64,000 nt of DNA from Echinococcus granulosus (Eukaryota; Platyhelminthes; Cestoda; Cyclophyllidea; Taeniidae): NCBI RefSeq assembly GCF_000524195.1, contig NW_020170387.1:347980-411979 (forward strand). The letters run 5' to 3'. Below the pieces are notes generated by a model, which was not told where the DNA came from, did not search any database, and worked only from the letters and a program-made list of their open reading frames with translations. Positions 49,850-63,854 of this stretch are shown here, one piece after another (position 1 is the stretch's first letter; each line of letters starts with the position of its first letter). The position numbers were made by a program, and so were the translations under genes.

Positions 49850-52800
49850 GGGGCTTTGCGTGCGCAATCGCCACCCAGTTGCGCAATTTCACGTTGTCGA
49901 TACAGTCGTCGACGTTTGATTGGTGATTGAGGCGGACTAATAGAAGAAGTCCTAGCAATCGCAGTCTCGCTCACGCCATAACATCCATAGATTATGCGGT
50001 TTTTTGTACGTGTAATGTACATAATTTGGGTTCTTTGCTGATGCATTTGCGTAAAACAATTAACAACGGTTTCCAGCATCCGCATATGCTTGCACTTTTC
50101 CATTGATGCACCCATCCTTTCGGTGAATCGCATATTTGACAATTTCATCTCAACTTGAACTACTCAGTGTGATCTGAATCACTACTTCAATATTTTCAGA
50201 CAAACTAAACTCGGCCAAAATGCCATTGTTTTTTTAACACTGAACTTACGAAATTAGTGTCCCCCTATGAAACTGATAAGCGGTCAGTCGAATAATGACT
50301 AAGTCGGACTGAAGCATAAGTGCGGCCACGCCACCGTACGGCCTAACAAGTTCACATCTCATCATGTCGTCCACTCTCGCTCGCACAATTTGTTAGGTCA
50401 ACCTCATGGAACACATGATGCGTAAACTACAAATACTTTTGTGGTTGAAAGGGACTGTGTTTTGCATGCTAACTTCAATCACCTTTAAATGCATCAATCA
50501 GACGGTGCCCATTAATGAGGTTGAAGATATGGAGACACTACCAAGCTGTCTACTTCGGTAGCAATAATTGGTATGGGACATTACGCTAGAAAGAGCCTAA
50601 TTTGTCGACGCTCGACAAGTGTCATCGATGCTGGGTCTCCGTAGTTGCCAAACGCTCACATTCAAGTGTAACATTAGGAGTCACTCATGTCTAAACAATA
50701 TTCTCAAATTTCAAAACAATTTTTGTGTGGGATTAGCTCAAAATGAGGTCCGTTAATCCCAGCAGAATAACCCGTGCATTAAAGCGTCAATTACAACGAT
50801 ATTTCAAAAATAGTGTGCTGCTACAGTCGTCAAAAGCAAATACTACCTAACAGTTGTTGCAGAGTCCGACAGCCTACCTGACCAAGGGGAAAGCAGAGAC
50901 CGATCCGCGCGCTAGTCACGTGACTACCACGTGCCTTTTGATGTCTGCGTTTCGGTGGCGGGGGCTGCGCACACACGACATTCCGTAAACACAGCTTTTG
51001 CCATAACTATGCAGCAGTTCATGTGCCGCTGGATTCCCTGCCTCCGAGCCTTTTGTGGCCACGTGCTACTCAGGAGAATGTTTGCATTCTACTGCGATTT
51101 TACAGGCTTGAAAGTTTGTGCCCTTCACCACAGTTGGAAAGATCCCGACTGAGTGGCATTTAAGCTCATGACTAGTCAGTTGTTCGCTCACTCCTAACAA
51201 GGGGTAGAGAGCCAAAGAGAAAAGTCTATCCAAGCATTTTGTTCATTTAATCCGGTTTTTGCCACCTTGCCAAGCACTCTAATCGCGGGATGTTTCCTTG
51301 CTGTTATGAGTAAAAACAGTGACTCGTCACCAGCTCGTGCGAGAAAAGCACCGTACGCTTGGGAGGAACGATGCCAGCGCAAAGGCATTTCACCATCCCA
51401 TTGGTTATTATGCCAGCAGTTCTGCTTGCGCCACAACTAAACTAGTGGATACGAGCTTAACATAAGTCCTTCATTTGCGGGGTAACCGCAAAATGCAGAG
51501 TAGGTATGGGATATATGCACACCTGGCATATATAGGTGTTTTGCCCCGCTTCTAGCCATCATTTCATGTGCAATGACGTCCGCCAGAGGCATCGACATCC
51601 GATCAATGCAATGTGCGCCACTAAGAACACCTAAACCTAGGCTGGTTCCTGTGATCTCCACGGTGTCTTCCTTAATCTCCACTTCACTCATCGCCCATAA
51701 TGGATGACGTTCCACGCACTTCTAATGTAGAGGCACAGTTGAAGTGGAGTTGGCTGCCGTAGCGTTAAAAGCAGTGCCTTAATGCAAGGCCTTGCTAAGG
51801 AGCGTGCCACGTGATTCAGCACTTGCATGTCTACTTTTCTGCCATGGCAGTGTCGTGTCCATACACAGAAGTTATCTGTGCTCCTTCTAATACAAACGTG
51901 GAAGAACCCATTCCGTTTTACACCAAACAAATAGACATCCGAAAAACGAGTTGCGGATGCCTTTAAAAGGAATGTTTTACCGTTAGAAAGTGATGTAATT
52001 TGGGGGAATGTGCATGTATGGTGAGTTCACCTCGATTAGCTCTACCAATGGCGGATACTGTATCGTCTTGCATTTTGTGACTGAGATGGACCCACTTTTT
52101 TCCATGAATCGTCAATCACAACATTTCCCACGTATATCACATGAATTTACAGCTTCTTTGTTTCAGCCCAAAAGCAAGGGTATCAGAGAAGTAAAAGTGT
52201 ACCTTTCGGAGCAGCCGCCCAATGCACGAGATAGTGAGTGTTAGTGATGTAGGACGCAAAGGCTCACATTATGGAATGGGATGCTCTTCCATGTTTTTTT
52301 AGGAGCAGTCACTACTGCGCCTATACTCTAAAATCGAAAAGCCTGACTAACAATACCTTCTGCCACCGCAAATTACATAAGATGAAGGAAAAATCAAATT
52401 GAGCAAATGCATGCGAGCAAAACCTAAAATAGTGACGTGTGGTTTGGCTTGAGAATGAGATTGGATTCTACGCTGCAGAGAAACTAATCACTACTTTCTT
52501 GTGGTCAAATGCAAGGTCCCTCATTTGGAAAAATGGAATTAGTTATTGCTATTTAATTATCCTTCTTCATTTCATGCGACGGTGACACTATTCAGTGAAA
52601 TGATTTCAAAGATGTTTCAAAATACAGACGGCCGTAAATTTCCTACACTAAGTTTTGTGGTTCAGCTCCTTTTACTTCGGTTAATTCCACAATGATGAGG
52701 CGAGTCGTTGTTGCAGCGTTTATTTTCCCCAATTATTTCCTTTCCAACTACTTTTAAGCTAATATGTTAATAAACAATGGAGTTTGTTATTTAAAAACCA

Positions 52801-55246
52801 GTTTGGTCATCAGTGGAATGCAGCGATTTCATCTTATGAGCATAGTTTAAATGTTACACATTCTACCATCGGATGGGATGGACCCACAAACAGCTTAATA
52901 ACAAACACTTTTAAAGGTGAAATTATCAAAGTGTAATCCATGCTTGTTTAGATGTACCTTTTAGGTGAGAGAGGGTCGGTAAACACGAACGTCGTGACGA
53001 GTCGGACGCTATCGTCTCCTGAGGAAAAAAAACATACCCTGAACACACTTAAACCGCGTTACCCCTTTATTTTTCGCTACCTATTAAAGCATGCCCTTGT
53101 CAAATTCGTTTACTGGTCCCAAGGCTATGAAGGCGGAGGTGAAAGAAACATGGAGCTTATTGCAAAAGAACCACTGAAATCTTTTTTGGGAAAAGTATTG
53201 CACATGAAAAGTTTGGTTACATTTCGTTTTACATCTCAAAACAAATTGCTCCATCCATCTCATTTTTCCCCTGAATATCATAACATTGGAAAGGTTGTTT
53301 TTTTTAATTCGTGCATATTTATGCCTTCTTACAAATACCAGAGAACACAATGATCATAGGAAGAGGCTTGGGGCAGACCAACATGGTGTTGAGTGGTGTC
53401 CGGTGAGGGACTTGATTGAGTCGAATTAGATGAGTAGAGCAATAAAAGTAGACCTTGTTATCCTTCTCATGCGTTAGACGAATAAAAGAGCGGTAAATGT
53501 CGTTTAAAATTTCAGTCTCCTTACATGTCCAAATCTAAAGGACAATATTATCGAGTCAGGCAAATGCATGAGGTCGATGGGAGAGTTGGACTCAAAAAAC
53601 CCAGGTGCATTACTTTCCTATTTATGGGTACTCGGTGAATATTCACCAAAAGAGAGTTAATCACGAGTTTGCTCACAAAATTCCCACAGTTGCTGCTACA
53701 CCACCTACCGAGGCACTCTTTTAGTACACATCTAAGCTTTGTTCAGTATGTTACATAATTCCACTTCAAATCGGATTTCAAAAGCCCTAAAGTAGTACAA
53801 ATGACAAGTTTATGAAGGCTCTTCATAAGAACATTTAGATGAGCTGGGGCAGTTTTTAACGGGATGTTAGTCATTAATTCCCAAAGGGGTGATATAGATT
53901 CTGGCAACAGTTTTTATTTCGCGCTGACAACTAGTTGGCTCAAGTAGGAAACCATGACGATTTGAAGAGGTTGTGTGTCTTTTAACGGGGCTAGACTTCA
54001 AAAGGCCTTATTCATGCCTTTACCTCTTTGAAACTTAATATTTATCCATCACACCTCTTGTGGAAGTCGCCGAAGGATGACTAAAACACTTTAAAGGATG
54101 TGAGTCCTCATACCAAAGGCACTTACCAACAATGCTTCTTGAATAATGATTACCACTGCAAGTTGGCACTTGAATGCGAATGATGATATCACTTCGGTAG
54201 AAGGCATTTCGAGTTGAGATGAGATGCGGAGTTCTGACCAGAGAATTAATTGAAGTCACTACAATAGCGACCGTTGATGAAAAAAAAGTCTTCCTTTAAC
54301 TGCAAAAAATCAGCCAAACTACATTAAAATACGCAGGCGTCCTAACCGCGTCTAGAGTTAGGCCACGCTCAGATGCATCGCACTGGGAGGAAGCCCTCCT
54401 AACTGAAAGACAACGTGCTACAGGCTAGCCCTACATGAAATTTAGCGCGTCGCTAAGGCTTTTTTCACGCAGTTTGGTGGTGATTAATTATGTAGGAAGT
54501 TCTTCCGCACTGAGAATACTGAGAATTATTTGATGTTGCCCAGGAACAACCGACGATTTCAAATCAAGTACCAGTAAAAGGTAATTTCTATGCAATCAGC
54601 AAATCATCGCTTTTCGATCAGGAAAGACCGCATTCATTAAATTAGTGCTTCCAAAAATTAACAGAAGCAAATTATGATTGCCAACTAATTGAATTGTTGA
54701 TTTAATTTAAAGTTTACCACAGAACCATTCGATAGATTCACAGTGGAAACGTTCTCGAGGTCTAAGAAAATGCTCTTTTACACGAATTTAATGCGCAATG
54801 TGTTGGTTTTAACTACTCAAAGTCGCTACTTGCCATTTCAGAGAGATACAGGTACATACTCGTTATGTGGAACAAACTTTTAACGAAAGTAAAATTTGTG
54901 TCGCTTTCTACTGCCAAATCCGCTTCTATGCGACAAAGAACAAACGATCCTATGGAAAAATGTTTTAGCTAGAGGGCTACACGTATAAGAAAATTTCTGC
55001 ACTATCAGAGAATTTCAGGAACGCAGGGGAGTAGGAGAGAGTTATTGGAATGATATCCGATGTAATTCACAAACACCTCTTTCAAACCAAAAAACAGCAG
55101 TATTTAACAAAAAAATCACATTTCACTGCCCCATCCATGGACCAACAGGATAACTAGAGTACTGCAACAGACTAACGTAACAATTTCATTGGTGGTAAAA
55201 AATTCATTTGCTGTGTGTGCTTATATATGTGTGAGAGAGAAGAGTA

Positions 55247-58200
55247 TCACAGAGGTTCAGGGAGCCGTAAATCCAATCCAACCTCGAATTCGCTACCTAG
55301 AAGAAGTCCTCTGGGATCCTCGTCATCCACATTGAGGAGATCGGTGAAGCTGAAACCCGGTTCCGGTTCCCACAGCGTGGATCTCGACGCATGAGGGTGC
55401 GCACTGCTCAGGTCGACGGGGTTGCTGTGCGACAGATCGATAACCTCATGGGGCAGCTCGGTCAGATCGAGGGCTCCTTCACCAGCAATCGACGAACACA
55501 CCCTGGTCTGGACAGGAATCACTGCCGGATGCTGAGACGTCTGCAGGCAGAAGCGTATTGGAATAGTATGTATTCAAATTGTATATTTAGCCATAAGAAC
55601 TTTTGGATTTCCCGCGGTTTAACTACGACACATGTTAATATTCTCAAAGTCCATCCGTACGTCGATGACAACAATATCTCTGGGCTCGTGTTATAGCACT
55701 TTCAGTGTGAATCAAACATTACAGTAGTGACATCGTCAGAGAATCCAGCCTGATGGAGGAAAAATCGCGTTTTTCCCAGGCTGATAACTTCATTACAACA
55801 CCACACAACCCACCTGCAGAGACCAAGCAGAGGGATTATTCAGACCGTGTCAAATTTCAGCAACTATCTCAATCTCTAGCAACACATTGTGACTGGCAAT
55901 AAAATGAGACCACTATTGGACGAAACCAAACTCTCCTTAATAAAATGGCCATAGTATTCCTGATGGATACAGTTTATGATTTGCTTTTAAGCGAATTCTC
56001 CTACGGAATGTGCAGCGTCGTCTTAAGCATTACTTTTGAATTGGCTTCATCCCCATGTAGTTAGCCCAGAGGATGACGTGATATCTAAGAATCCTCTTCA
56101 AAGCCAACGGTGCGAACTACTACTGATGCATTTCGCCCTCGTTTATATCTTGCGATTGTTTAGACTGCTGAAATGTCTGTAACGGTGGTCCTTTCGATCT
56201 TATCGCGATTTGACCATGCCAATGCCACTTATCCCTGCAGATTTCAAGCCCTTCTCTAAGTTCGCGTTATTGCATCTTACAGCATCTTCAGGGAGGGCTC
56301 AGGTGCTACTGCCAAGGGAAATGAAGTGCGAAATGCGCAAACGGAATATGAGAAGGAGCAGGTAGTTTTTTTTCTCAACCTTTTCATTTCGGGGCTGTGG
56401 AGGTGGATATCTATATTATTTTATACGAATCCGGAAAGTAGTTTCGTTCTTTCTATTTTTCTAATTTGTCATACACATTTCAACGCAGCCTTCACATCTA
56501 ACTTTTGAAAGAAAATAATGTTTGAACAACCGAAAAAAACCATCCCGAACACAACGCAAGCAAAAAAAATCGGCTGAAATGACTGGATGAAGATTGTCAC
56601 AAACCCTATGAGGATGTTTGCAAATTGAGGCATACAATTAATTCGACACTTGGGATCATATTCCCTATTTCAGTTCGTACCTCGCAAATACTGCTGGTTG
56701 ACAATGAGGCATTTAGTATCTTAGAAGAATGGAATCTATGAATCGGAGGAAATAATTCCACTGACGCCTAACATGAATGGGGATGAATTCACTTTTTATT
56801 CATCATGAAAAAGTCGATGATCTTAAATGTCAACTTACAGGGGAGAGGGAGGTTGGAAGCGAAGGATCAGTGACAGTCAAGCAGAGTGCCGAAGTACAGA
56901 GGTCGACAGGGAGGCAGTGAGTAAATATCAGGGGTCCCTCTGTGACTCCCAAGACGGCACTGTGAACTGACCGTCGAGGCTCTTCTCCCACTACACCCGA
57001 TCCAGCAGGAGCTAGCTCCATTAAAATGGTGGGACGCTAGATGAAAGGAATACTTGATGCTTGACTCTACCATGAGGGCGATCTACTACAACACCTTGGT
57101 ACCAACCTGCTCAGTAGTTCCTTCTACTCCGGCAGGCCCAACAGCAGGGATGGGCTGGTCAATTCCTGTGTATTGAGGAACTACTGCATAGAAAATATCC
57201 CCAGTGGATAGGAGGTAGGCCCCGGTACCAGAACCGAGGCTGATTGGCAGTTGAGAAGCTGTGGGGTCTGATGCCACGGCAATTGCGGGTGTCTTCAAAC
57301 TGTAGTTAACTACAGCAGTCTCCGAAGGTGGCTGTTGTGAAAAATTGTAGACAGGATGCATTAACACAATCACTTGTGGCCTCGGCCAAAAGACATCACC
57401 CAGAGGGGAGAAATATACGGACGAGGAAAACAAAATTTCCCCACACATAGCTCCATTGGGGTACTGATGCCGAAAATCGGGCGTTAGGAGTTCAAATTAT
57501 CACCTAGATGGGCACGAATGTGCAAAAGTTTATGCGAAACAACTTACAGCCTTCAGGCGCCGCAAACACTTAAATAACCTCAATAACATATGAAAACGAT
57601 TTTGACTTAAGCTTACGCAGTGCAGCATTATGATGCCTACGGAATGGCACAAATTTCGCATTAGATTGGGTATCGTGTAACTTCTAGAAGTACATTGTGA
57701 CAAGGCTTATAATAAATAAGCTAATACATTAAAAGGATGGCATGCATAAGTAAATCGGCTCGTCTCTGCACATTTCAGTTCGAGCACGGCAAATAAGGAT
57801 TTACACAGCACATTCTGAAAATCACCATGTCTGTAGCATAATCGTAGTGGAAAAGTACATCATGGAAGACACAAAGTGTTGAGAGAGCGAACATGAATGT
57901 GCCATGTACCCTTGTTGAAAGGGATACAATAAGTAAGTTTGACCTAACAATATTGAAGCTACAATATCATACATTTGGAGGATATATTAGCATGATGGAG
58001 TCTAACTAGGATACAGAATTCGTCAATCAATCAGAAGGCTATATCTTAACCATTGAATGGGTTGGACTCAATGAATCGGAATGTCCAACAAAGAAATGAG
58101 ATAAATTATTATAATTTACCCAGGTTGGACTGAGAAGACATTACAACCATGCATTTCTTTTTAAGTCCTTTGCCAGTAGATAATACCAAGATTAGTGAAC

Positions 58201-60047
58201 AATGGTTCCAAATAAATAAAATGACAGAAAAAACAAGCGCACAGGACAAGGAATTTTAAAAACCATGCAGTAGTGTGATAAAGAGCACCAACAACAGGTA
58301 ATAAGCACCACTAACAAAGCTGTTGCCATTATGTACGCACCAATGCTGCACATAAATCATGCAAATATCCCATCGTGTGTGTCAGCTATGGGTAGTTTTA
58401 TGGCAAAACAAATTCGTTTTTAAAGGTCACGCAATTCGAATGACAAAATTACGGTTTTAGATGCATTGGTGGTTGCCCTGTGCTGCAGTACGCTTCATTT
58501 ATTGAATGCCTAAAAAGTCTAACCACAATATGGGCTAACTGTCCGGGACATCTGCTTTGAAATGTTCACCTATCCTTTACGATGAATGACGCGAAGCGAT
58601 AGTTTAGCAAAGCAGGTAATACGGACAAAACGTGAACTCGACTGGCAAAAGGTAGTTACACCAAGAAGGGAATCCTGAGCGCAGTAACGAGGCGAAGTCG
58701 TCAGGCTACGCCATTCACTTACTGATAATTGGGTTAGGCTATTAAGTTATTCCGACTTACTCCCTACTTCGGATGATACAACTGAGTGCTCCATGGCGGT
58801 CAGATGTGACAATATGATGATAAAACCATGTCCTCCTAGTGATGAGGGCAGTGCCAAAATTGCGAGAGGTTTACGATTTTTCATAAAATTGGCAATATTA
58901 CTCTTCGAGGGTCTCCAACCTGCTGGGTAGCCACCTTGGAAGGAATCTCGTCGACTCGTGAGACTTGAATGCCCATGGTGCGCTTGTAGTTGGGATGGTG
59001 GAGACGCATGTGCTTTCGCAGAGAGGAGTCCAATTTATACCCCCGTTGATCTGGACATAAAGGACAGACGTAAGGGCCATTGATAGTGGTGGGAAAGGAA
59101 ATCGACGCATTCTTAGGCACCACAACTGCGGGAGCTGGCCTAGCATTCGTTCCCTGAAATGAGAACCAATTTAAGATAACTAGTAGCAGAATAATCTATT
59201 AAGCCCCGGTTGTCCCTTTACTCAGAAATTGCCGAAACAAATTTCAATGTAAACTGAAGTGTTAAACTTTTGTTGTGGAGTCTGGAGCTTCGTGAATAAA
59301 TTGCGGTGGAAAGGCGACATTTAAATTAGATCAATCGCCACGAAACTACAGGATTAAAATAAGAATTTATTTTATCTGAAAAGGTACTTAGACCATACAC
59401 TCAGCGAAATGCTGACACCGGAATTCCCCCTTCTAGCAGTAAATATTTTCTAAAACAAAAAATAGAACCGAGAGCAAGATTGTTATTCATTACCTGTTCA
59501 GAAATGATTCTCTGCAGCCTATGGTTTCGCAAGCACTTGGAGCGATCAGAGGATCGCATGAAAACGTGACGACACTCGGAACAGGTGTAGGTTACACCTA
59601 AGAACGCAGGGGGAATGAAGCGAAGGACAGTACTCTTGAAAACGACAGCGGATAAGTTAAGTAATCAAAAAATGTGATCGGAAATGAAGGTGAAAGAGTT
59701 GACCTGGCTGTCTACTCTGTGAAAGTTTTTCAAAGCTAAACAACCATTCCACATCTTAGACAATTCACGAAAGGGCCGTTCATTTGTTAACCTAGTTTGG
59801 CAGTCCATAAATATCAAAACATCATCGAGGGGTTAGCTAATTCATGAAGAAAATAAGGGGATATGATTCTATTTACAAATAATTGATCAGTGTAAGGATA
59901 GGAGGGTTTAAGGCGCCCGTGAACATACCAGCGTGAATGAGGCGATGACGCGCGAGGTTCTGCCTTGAAGTAAATCGTTGAGGGCAGCGATCACAGCAGA
60001 AGGGCTTTTGCCTCCTGTGGAAATTCAAGTGCTCTTGCATGAGATAT
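55247..60047 (-). CDS. C2H2 zinc-finger protein, probable transcription factor (5' end unresolved)
   Basis: Six phase-consistent exons: 60047..59929, 59597..59494, 59153..58902, 57463..57107, 57036..56839 and 55540..55247 (stop), about 441 aa without the start. Fingers in order: the end of one finger (MQEHLNFH) with linker RRQKPF; a full C2H2 finger CDRCPQRFTSRQNLARHRLIH; a C2HC-like finger CSECRHVFMRSSDR then CLRNH; and a finger CPLCPDQRGYKL then LRKHMRLHH. A long Ser/Thr/Pro/Val-rich low-complexity region follows, and the last ~60 residues are acidic (FSFTDLLNVDDEDPRG), as in an activation domain. DNA binding and a transcriptional role are inferred from the fingers. The first half of finger 1 should lie upstream; minus-strand LCGRFFRDA near 60320-60350 is a tempting candidate but its splice phase does not fit. 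I do not recognise an orthologue. Confidence 0.68.
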
Positions 60048-61731
60048 CTATCAGAGCGAATACATAAGCATGAATGGATAGCATTTACTATTTGTTGAAA
60101 ATTCAAGATGTTCCATTCAGGATTCAAGTAATTTGAAATTAATGAAACGCAATAATCAAAGGCAGACAAAACTCATTTTAAGAAAAGAAAGAATGAAATC
60201 TTTTTAAGTAGATTCATAAATAAACTAGGGGGGGTTATTTTTTGCTTTTCTTGCATTTTCGACCCAAATTTGGCGGCCTGGTGAAAAGTCGTTAGCTAAA
60301 ACCACTAATGTGCAGCGGCAAAGTTACAATTGCATCACGAAAGAATCGGCCACATAAAGAAGAGTTCTCATTCCAAAATAGGCAAACGATACATTCGACA
60401 ACGAACCAGGCATCACATAACCACCTAACGGTCAGAAGTATGGAAGGATACATCTGGCAGCGGATAACTATAAAACAGGAGATAAGAAATGGAGTCGATA
60501 TAGAATTAAGCAGAAAGGTAGGTAATGGTGTCGATGTTAGCTGCAGCAGGAGCACGTTATCCAAACTCCTAATTCAAGAAAAGCCGATATAAGCGTGCTC
60601 ATTAAATGAAACAGTAAAAAAGAATAAGATAATCTTATAACATCAACAACTTAAATACTATACCGTAGAACCTGTTTTCAGTCAAATTTAGTGGAAATAA
60701 TCGTTTCAACCAAAATGGAAAGTTTCGGTTTTGCTGATTAGGACCTGTGGGATATCTGGATATTCCAAATCAATAACGGTTTATTCATTAGAACCATGTG
60801 GCACCACTAAAGTTCTTAAAATACCAAAATACCAAAAAGATAAGAATACTGAAATACTGATTTACAGGAATTAAACTACTTGTTCCAATCCGAACTCATA
60901 GCTGAGTCAAAGAATTACTGTAAATTTGCACAACTACACAATTTCGAGCATACTTAAATGGTATTTCTTTAGTTTAAAAATAATAAGTAAAATAAGTTGA
61001 ACGTAATGTGCTTTAACGTCTTACGATGCCAAAAAAGCAAAACAGAGCTCAATGAGGGACTGGCATGAGGCGTGAAAACACGGTAAAATATACACCAAAA
61101 GACAGAGCAAGTGACTCAAAGGTACCGTCGCTTGAACGCAGTTTCCGGACTTGCTCGAACGCACGAGGGTATGGGACAGGGGAATCCATGCTTATCGAGA
61201 GTAGTGCCGTTTTTAGAAATAGAAAGGGGTTTGGCTTGCTTTTGAATGCCTCCTGAGGTCCGATTACGTCGCTAAAAAAGGTAAGAAACCGTAGATGTTT
61301 CAGTGGAGATAAATTAAAGTCTTAAAATCGTCCAGAAACACATACACTCTTCACTTTCAAACCACGTTTGCTCTCCTCCTGCCTATTGAATCTCGGCTCG
61401 ACTTCCTGCAAGTAACCGTGGCACATCAATATCACGAGACATGGGAACTAGAATGACAATAATTCAAGTAACCTGGTGACTGAAGGTGTCAATCGGTGGC
61501 AGTACACTTAAACACCGATCCATGGACGGCGAAATCTGGAGGCTTAGCCCTGGAATTGTGTTTTCTAAGGCTGAATGACGGTACCCACCGCCCTCTGTGG
61601 AAGACAATATAGACTCCTCGTTCAATGATCCGACTGAAAGGTCCTGAAGGTAGACAGGCCAGCCGCTTAGTTATGGTCTACACGTAAGAGGACAAAAAGA
61701 AATTTCTGCGTAAAGGATTTATTTAGGTGGA
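60048..61731. other. Region upstream of the zinc-finger exons
   Basis: Should contain the 5' exon(s) of the zinc-finger gene. A minus-strand frame at 60292..60564 ends in LCGRFFRDA, finger-like. No phase-correct link to the exon at 60047 was found. Otherwise AT-rich with nothing recognised up to the 3' end of the next gene. Confidence 0.35.
61718..61723 (-). terminator. Polyadenylation signal immediately after a stop codon
   Basis: AATAAA on the minus strand only 8 nt past the stop codon at 61732 (sequence TAA TCCACCT AAATAAA). If used, this gene has a very short 3' UTR. Confidence 0.5.
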
Positions 61732-62816
61732 TTATGTACAAACTCGCTTATAACGAATGCTTTTCGTAAAATCACAGTCAACTTTTGACTTAGTTTTTGG
61801 CAACCGAGACTGGGCCAGCTGCGGTGAGTTGGAATCAATGTACAACCAATTACGACAAACTGTTTTGAAGGTCAATGCACTGTCCTCCAACAGAGGTTGA
61901 GTAAACACGGAAAAGTCCATGCACCTGAAAAGACTAATCAGTTTATTGATGACAGACAATTGCTGTTCTCGCACACAGATGGATTCATTGGTTGTGTCAA
62001 TGGGTTTACAAAATCTTTCGGCAATTTGTTGGAAGTACCCCGGTTGATGGCGCGATTTGATGAAACTAAATGCTTCGATGGACGTTTGAGGTGGATAGGG
62101 AAGTGCTGGGTTTCCGTCGGCGAAGGCTAGCTTATTCAAAACGTTCGCAACTCCAATCCAACGTAAACCACTGGGCAGACGAGTACTTAAAATTTGAAGT
62201 GTCTGGGATTCATTCGCCTTTACTTGATCTTCAACCTGTGCTGTACAAATAACTTCGATAAGAGTAAGCCAATTCTTAATTGACTGAGTATCATGGTTTA
62301 CGACAAAATCGAGAGAACGAAAAAACCGATGCGGATTTTTCCTCTGCTTTTGTAAGAGTAAAGCTGCACCGCAGCAGGAAATGGGAAAGTATTCAGAAAC
62401 GGCTTCTGCACCCCACTCGGATGGCTGGGTCATCGACAAATGTGCAATCTGCTCTCTAGCGCGATAGGTGAGAATTGTCAACTCAGGAGGGCCCCTAGAT
62501 ATCCCATTAACTTATAACGAAGATAACACCTGAAGTTTTTCCGAAAAATTATTCGAGCCTTAATATTCTCACGTGCTCTTTGGTGTTCCTTAGTTATACT
62601 CGCGGCCACAGAACGAGAAGTATCGTTTATCAACGTATCGGAAAGATGTTCAACAGCGTCAAACATTTCATGATCCATCCTAAGCTCATTATTTGTAACG
62701 CCTCGTGAAGCATCGGGCTTTGCGTTACGTTTTGATCTAACACTTCTCATACTCAGCATCCTTAGACCTCGTACGAGGTCATGGCTGAAACTAGATCCAC
62801 GAAGGACAACCATCAC
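61732..62816 (-). CDS. Two-exon basic protein with weak neugrin/Rrg9-like features, probably mitochondrial
   Basis: Exons 62816..62530 and 62494..61732 are joined across a 35-nt GT-AG intron that closes in phase, about 349 aa. Without splicing the two frames simply abut. The first ~40 residues are rich in Arg, Ser and hydrophobics with almost no acid (VRGLRMLSMRSVRSKRNAK), a likely mitochondrial presequence. A segment reads LTILTYRAREQIAHLSMTQP and then SEWGAEAVSEYFPISCCGAA. This recalls the neugrin/Rrg9 pattern (IR.LH..PE.WT...LAE.F.VS), proteins tied to mitochondrial ribosome or RNA maintenance. That match is from memory and weak. The C-terminal ~200 aa are not recognised. The first ATG of an ATGATG pair is used. 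Confidence 0.6.
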
Positions 62817-63441
62817 ACACGCAATTGCGCTATTTGATGATGAGCATAGTCGAAAGGCCCGGTGAAAATCTGCTTAATCAAAACGTCAAGTTAGTGAAAG
62901 TAGAATTAAGAAGCCCACAGCTTAGCAAACTAAAAGACAAAGTTTAAAAATTATTGACAGACACATGTGTAATTGCATTAACACCAGAGTGACGGTTTTT
63001 GGTACTTAAGAGGAATTAACTTGCACTAATGTTTACCTAAATTTCCCCCTTATGTATTCATGAATTTAGATAAGGGGCTGACGCATTTGATTATGATAAG
63101 CCTAGGATTTATCACTGTTAATTTCAAAGCAATTTGATCTATATTTATAAGGTTGCTCGGCAAAACCTTTGTTGCCATTTTCGCAGCCATGGGATTTTCT
63201 AGGTGAATTTAATATACTATTTGTAATTGGGGCAGATAAAGAAAGTTAACTGTTATCTGTTCTCTTTTTTCGCTTAAACACAAATTCCTTGGTAACGGTT
63301 TAAGAAAAGGCTGGCTAGCCTCTTGACGATTTATGATTCTTTAAATAGGCCCCACTATTTATAAACTTAAATAAGTTTTTCTTTATTTTCTACTTAACGT
63401 ATATATTTATGACAGCTCAGACGCCTTACGCGCGTATTTAT
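62817..63441. other. AT-rich flank between the neugrin-like gene and the terminal repeats
   Basis: Presumably the promoter and 5' UTR of the minus-strand gene ending at 62816. No ORF or repeat recognised. Confidence 0.45.
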
Positions 63442-63643
63442 TGTAGCGTTCCGAGACTTCCCTGAAGAAGAAAGATGACGCAATACTGAGGCAGAATATA
63501 TACATACATTCAGCACAGAGAAGGTGTCTGGGCTACTGGCATGGCTCGAAGGTTAGCCCACCCAGCGAGGTACACAAAGGCTAATTCAAAGTACAAAAGT
63601 GACGCCTCTCCAATCCTGAGGGGTAAACCACCATCGTATTACA
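63442..63643 (+). repeat. Terminal-repeat family copy 3
   Basis: Begins TGTAGCG and ends TATTACA, about 202 bp. Shares CACAGAGAAGGTGTCTGGGC and CCACCATCGTATTACA with the other copies. Together with copy 4 it defines a subfamily with CCTCTCCAATCCTGAGG near the end. Confidence 0.8.
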
Positions 63644-63854
63644 CTATTATTACGAGTTCTCAGATGTGGTTTCCACCAAGCTTAAGGCTATGAATTATAT
63701 TTTGTATCGATAGAACACAGGGACATACTCAAATAGTGGATAGCAGCCTTTTATGAGATCTGTGCAACTAAATTGATCCTATGTGATGTAAAAATCATTA
63801 TCAATGACCACCCGTAGCATTTTGCAGTCGCAAACTAAAACACTTAAGCATAAT
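63644..63854. other. Spacer between inverted repeat copies
   Basis: About 211 bp of AT-rich sequence separating copies 3 and 4, which are in opposite orientation with their ATTACA ends facing each other. Nothing recognised in it. Confidence 0.6.

Larger units (their letters stand above)
47288..55246. other. Long region with no supported gene
   Basis: About 8 kb. Frames of 80-133 codons exist (minus 49804..50148, basic; minus 51437..51930; plus 52952..53353), but none shows a domain, a phase-matched neighbour or clear coding character. From about 48750 to 49300 GC and CpG content rises; a short inverted pair (AATTTCCTGAC near 48925 and GTCAGGAAATT near 49020) lies within it, perhaps an old repeat. 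The rest is AT-rich. Distal regulatory DNA or unrecognised lineage-specific exons cannot be excluded. Confidence 0.45.

Noticed and set aside
52952..53353. 133-codon plus-strand frame as a gene
   Set aside because: No domain, no splice partners, overlaps a similar minus-strand frame; left within the gene-poor region.
60292..60564. LCGRFFRDA as first half of zinc finger 1
   Set aside because: Would give perfect finger spacing with the next exon, but the only good donor has the wrong phase and the first Cys of a CxxC pair is missing.
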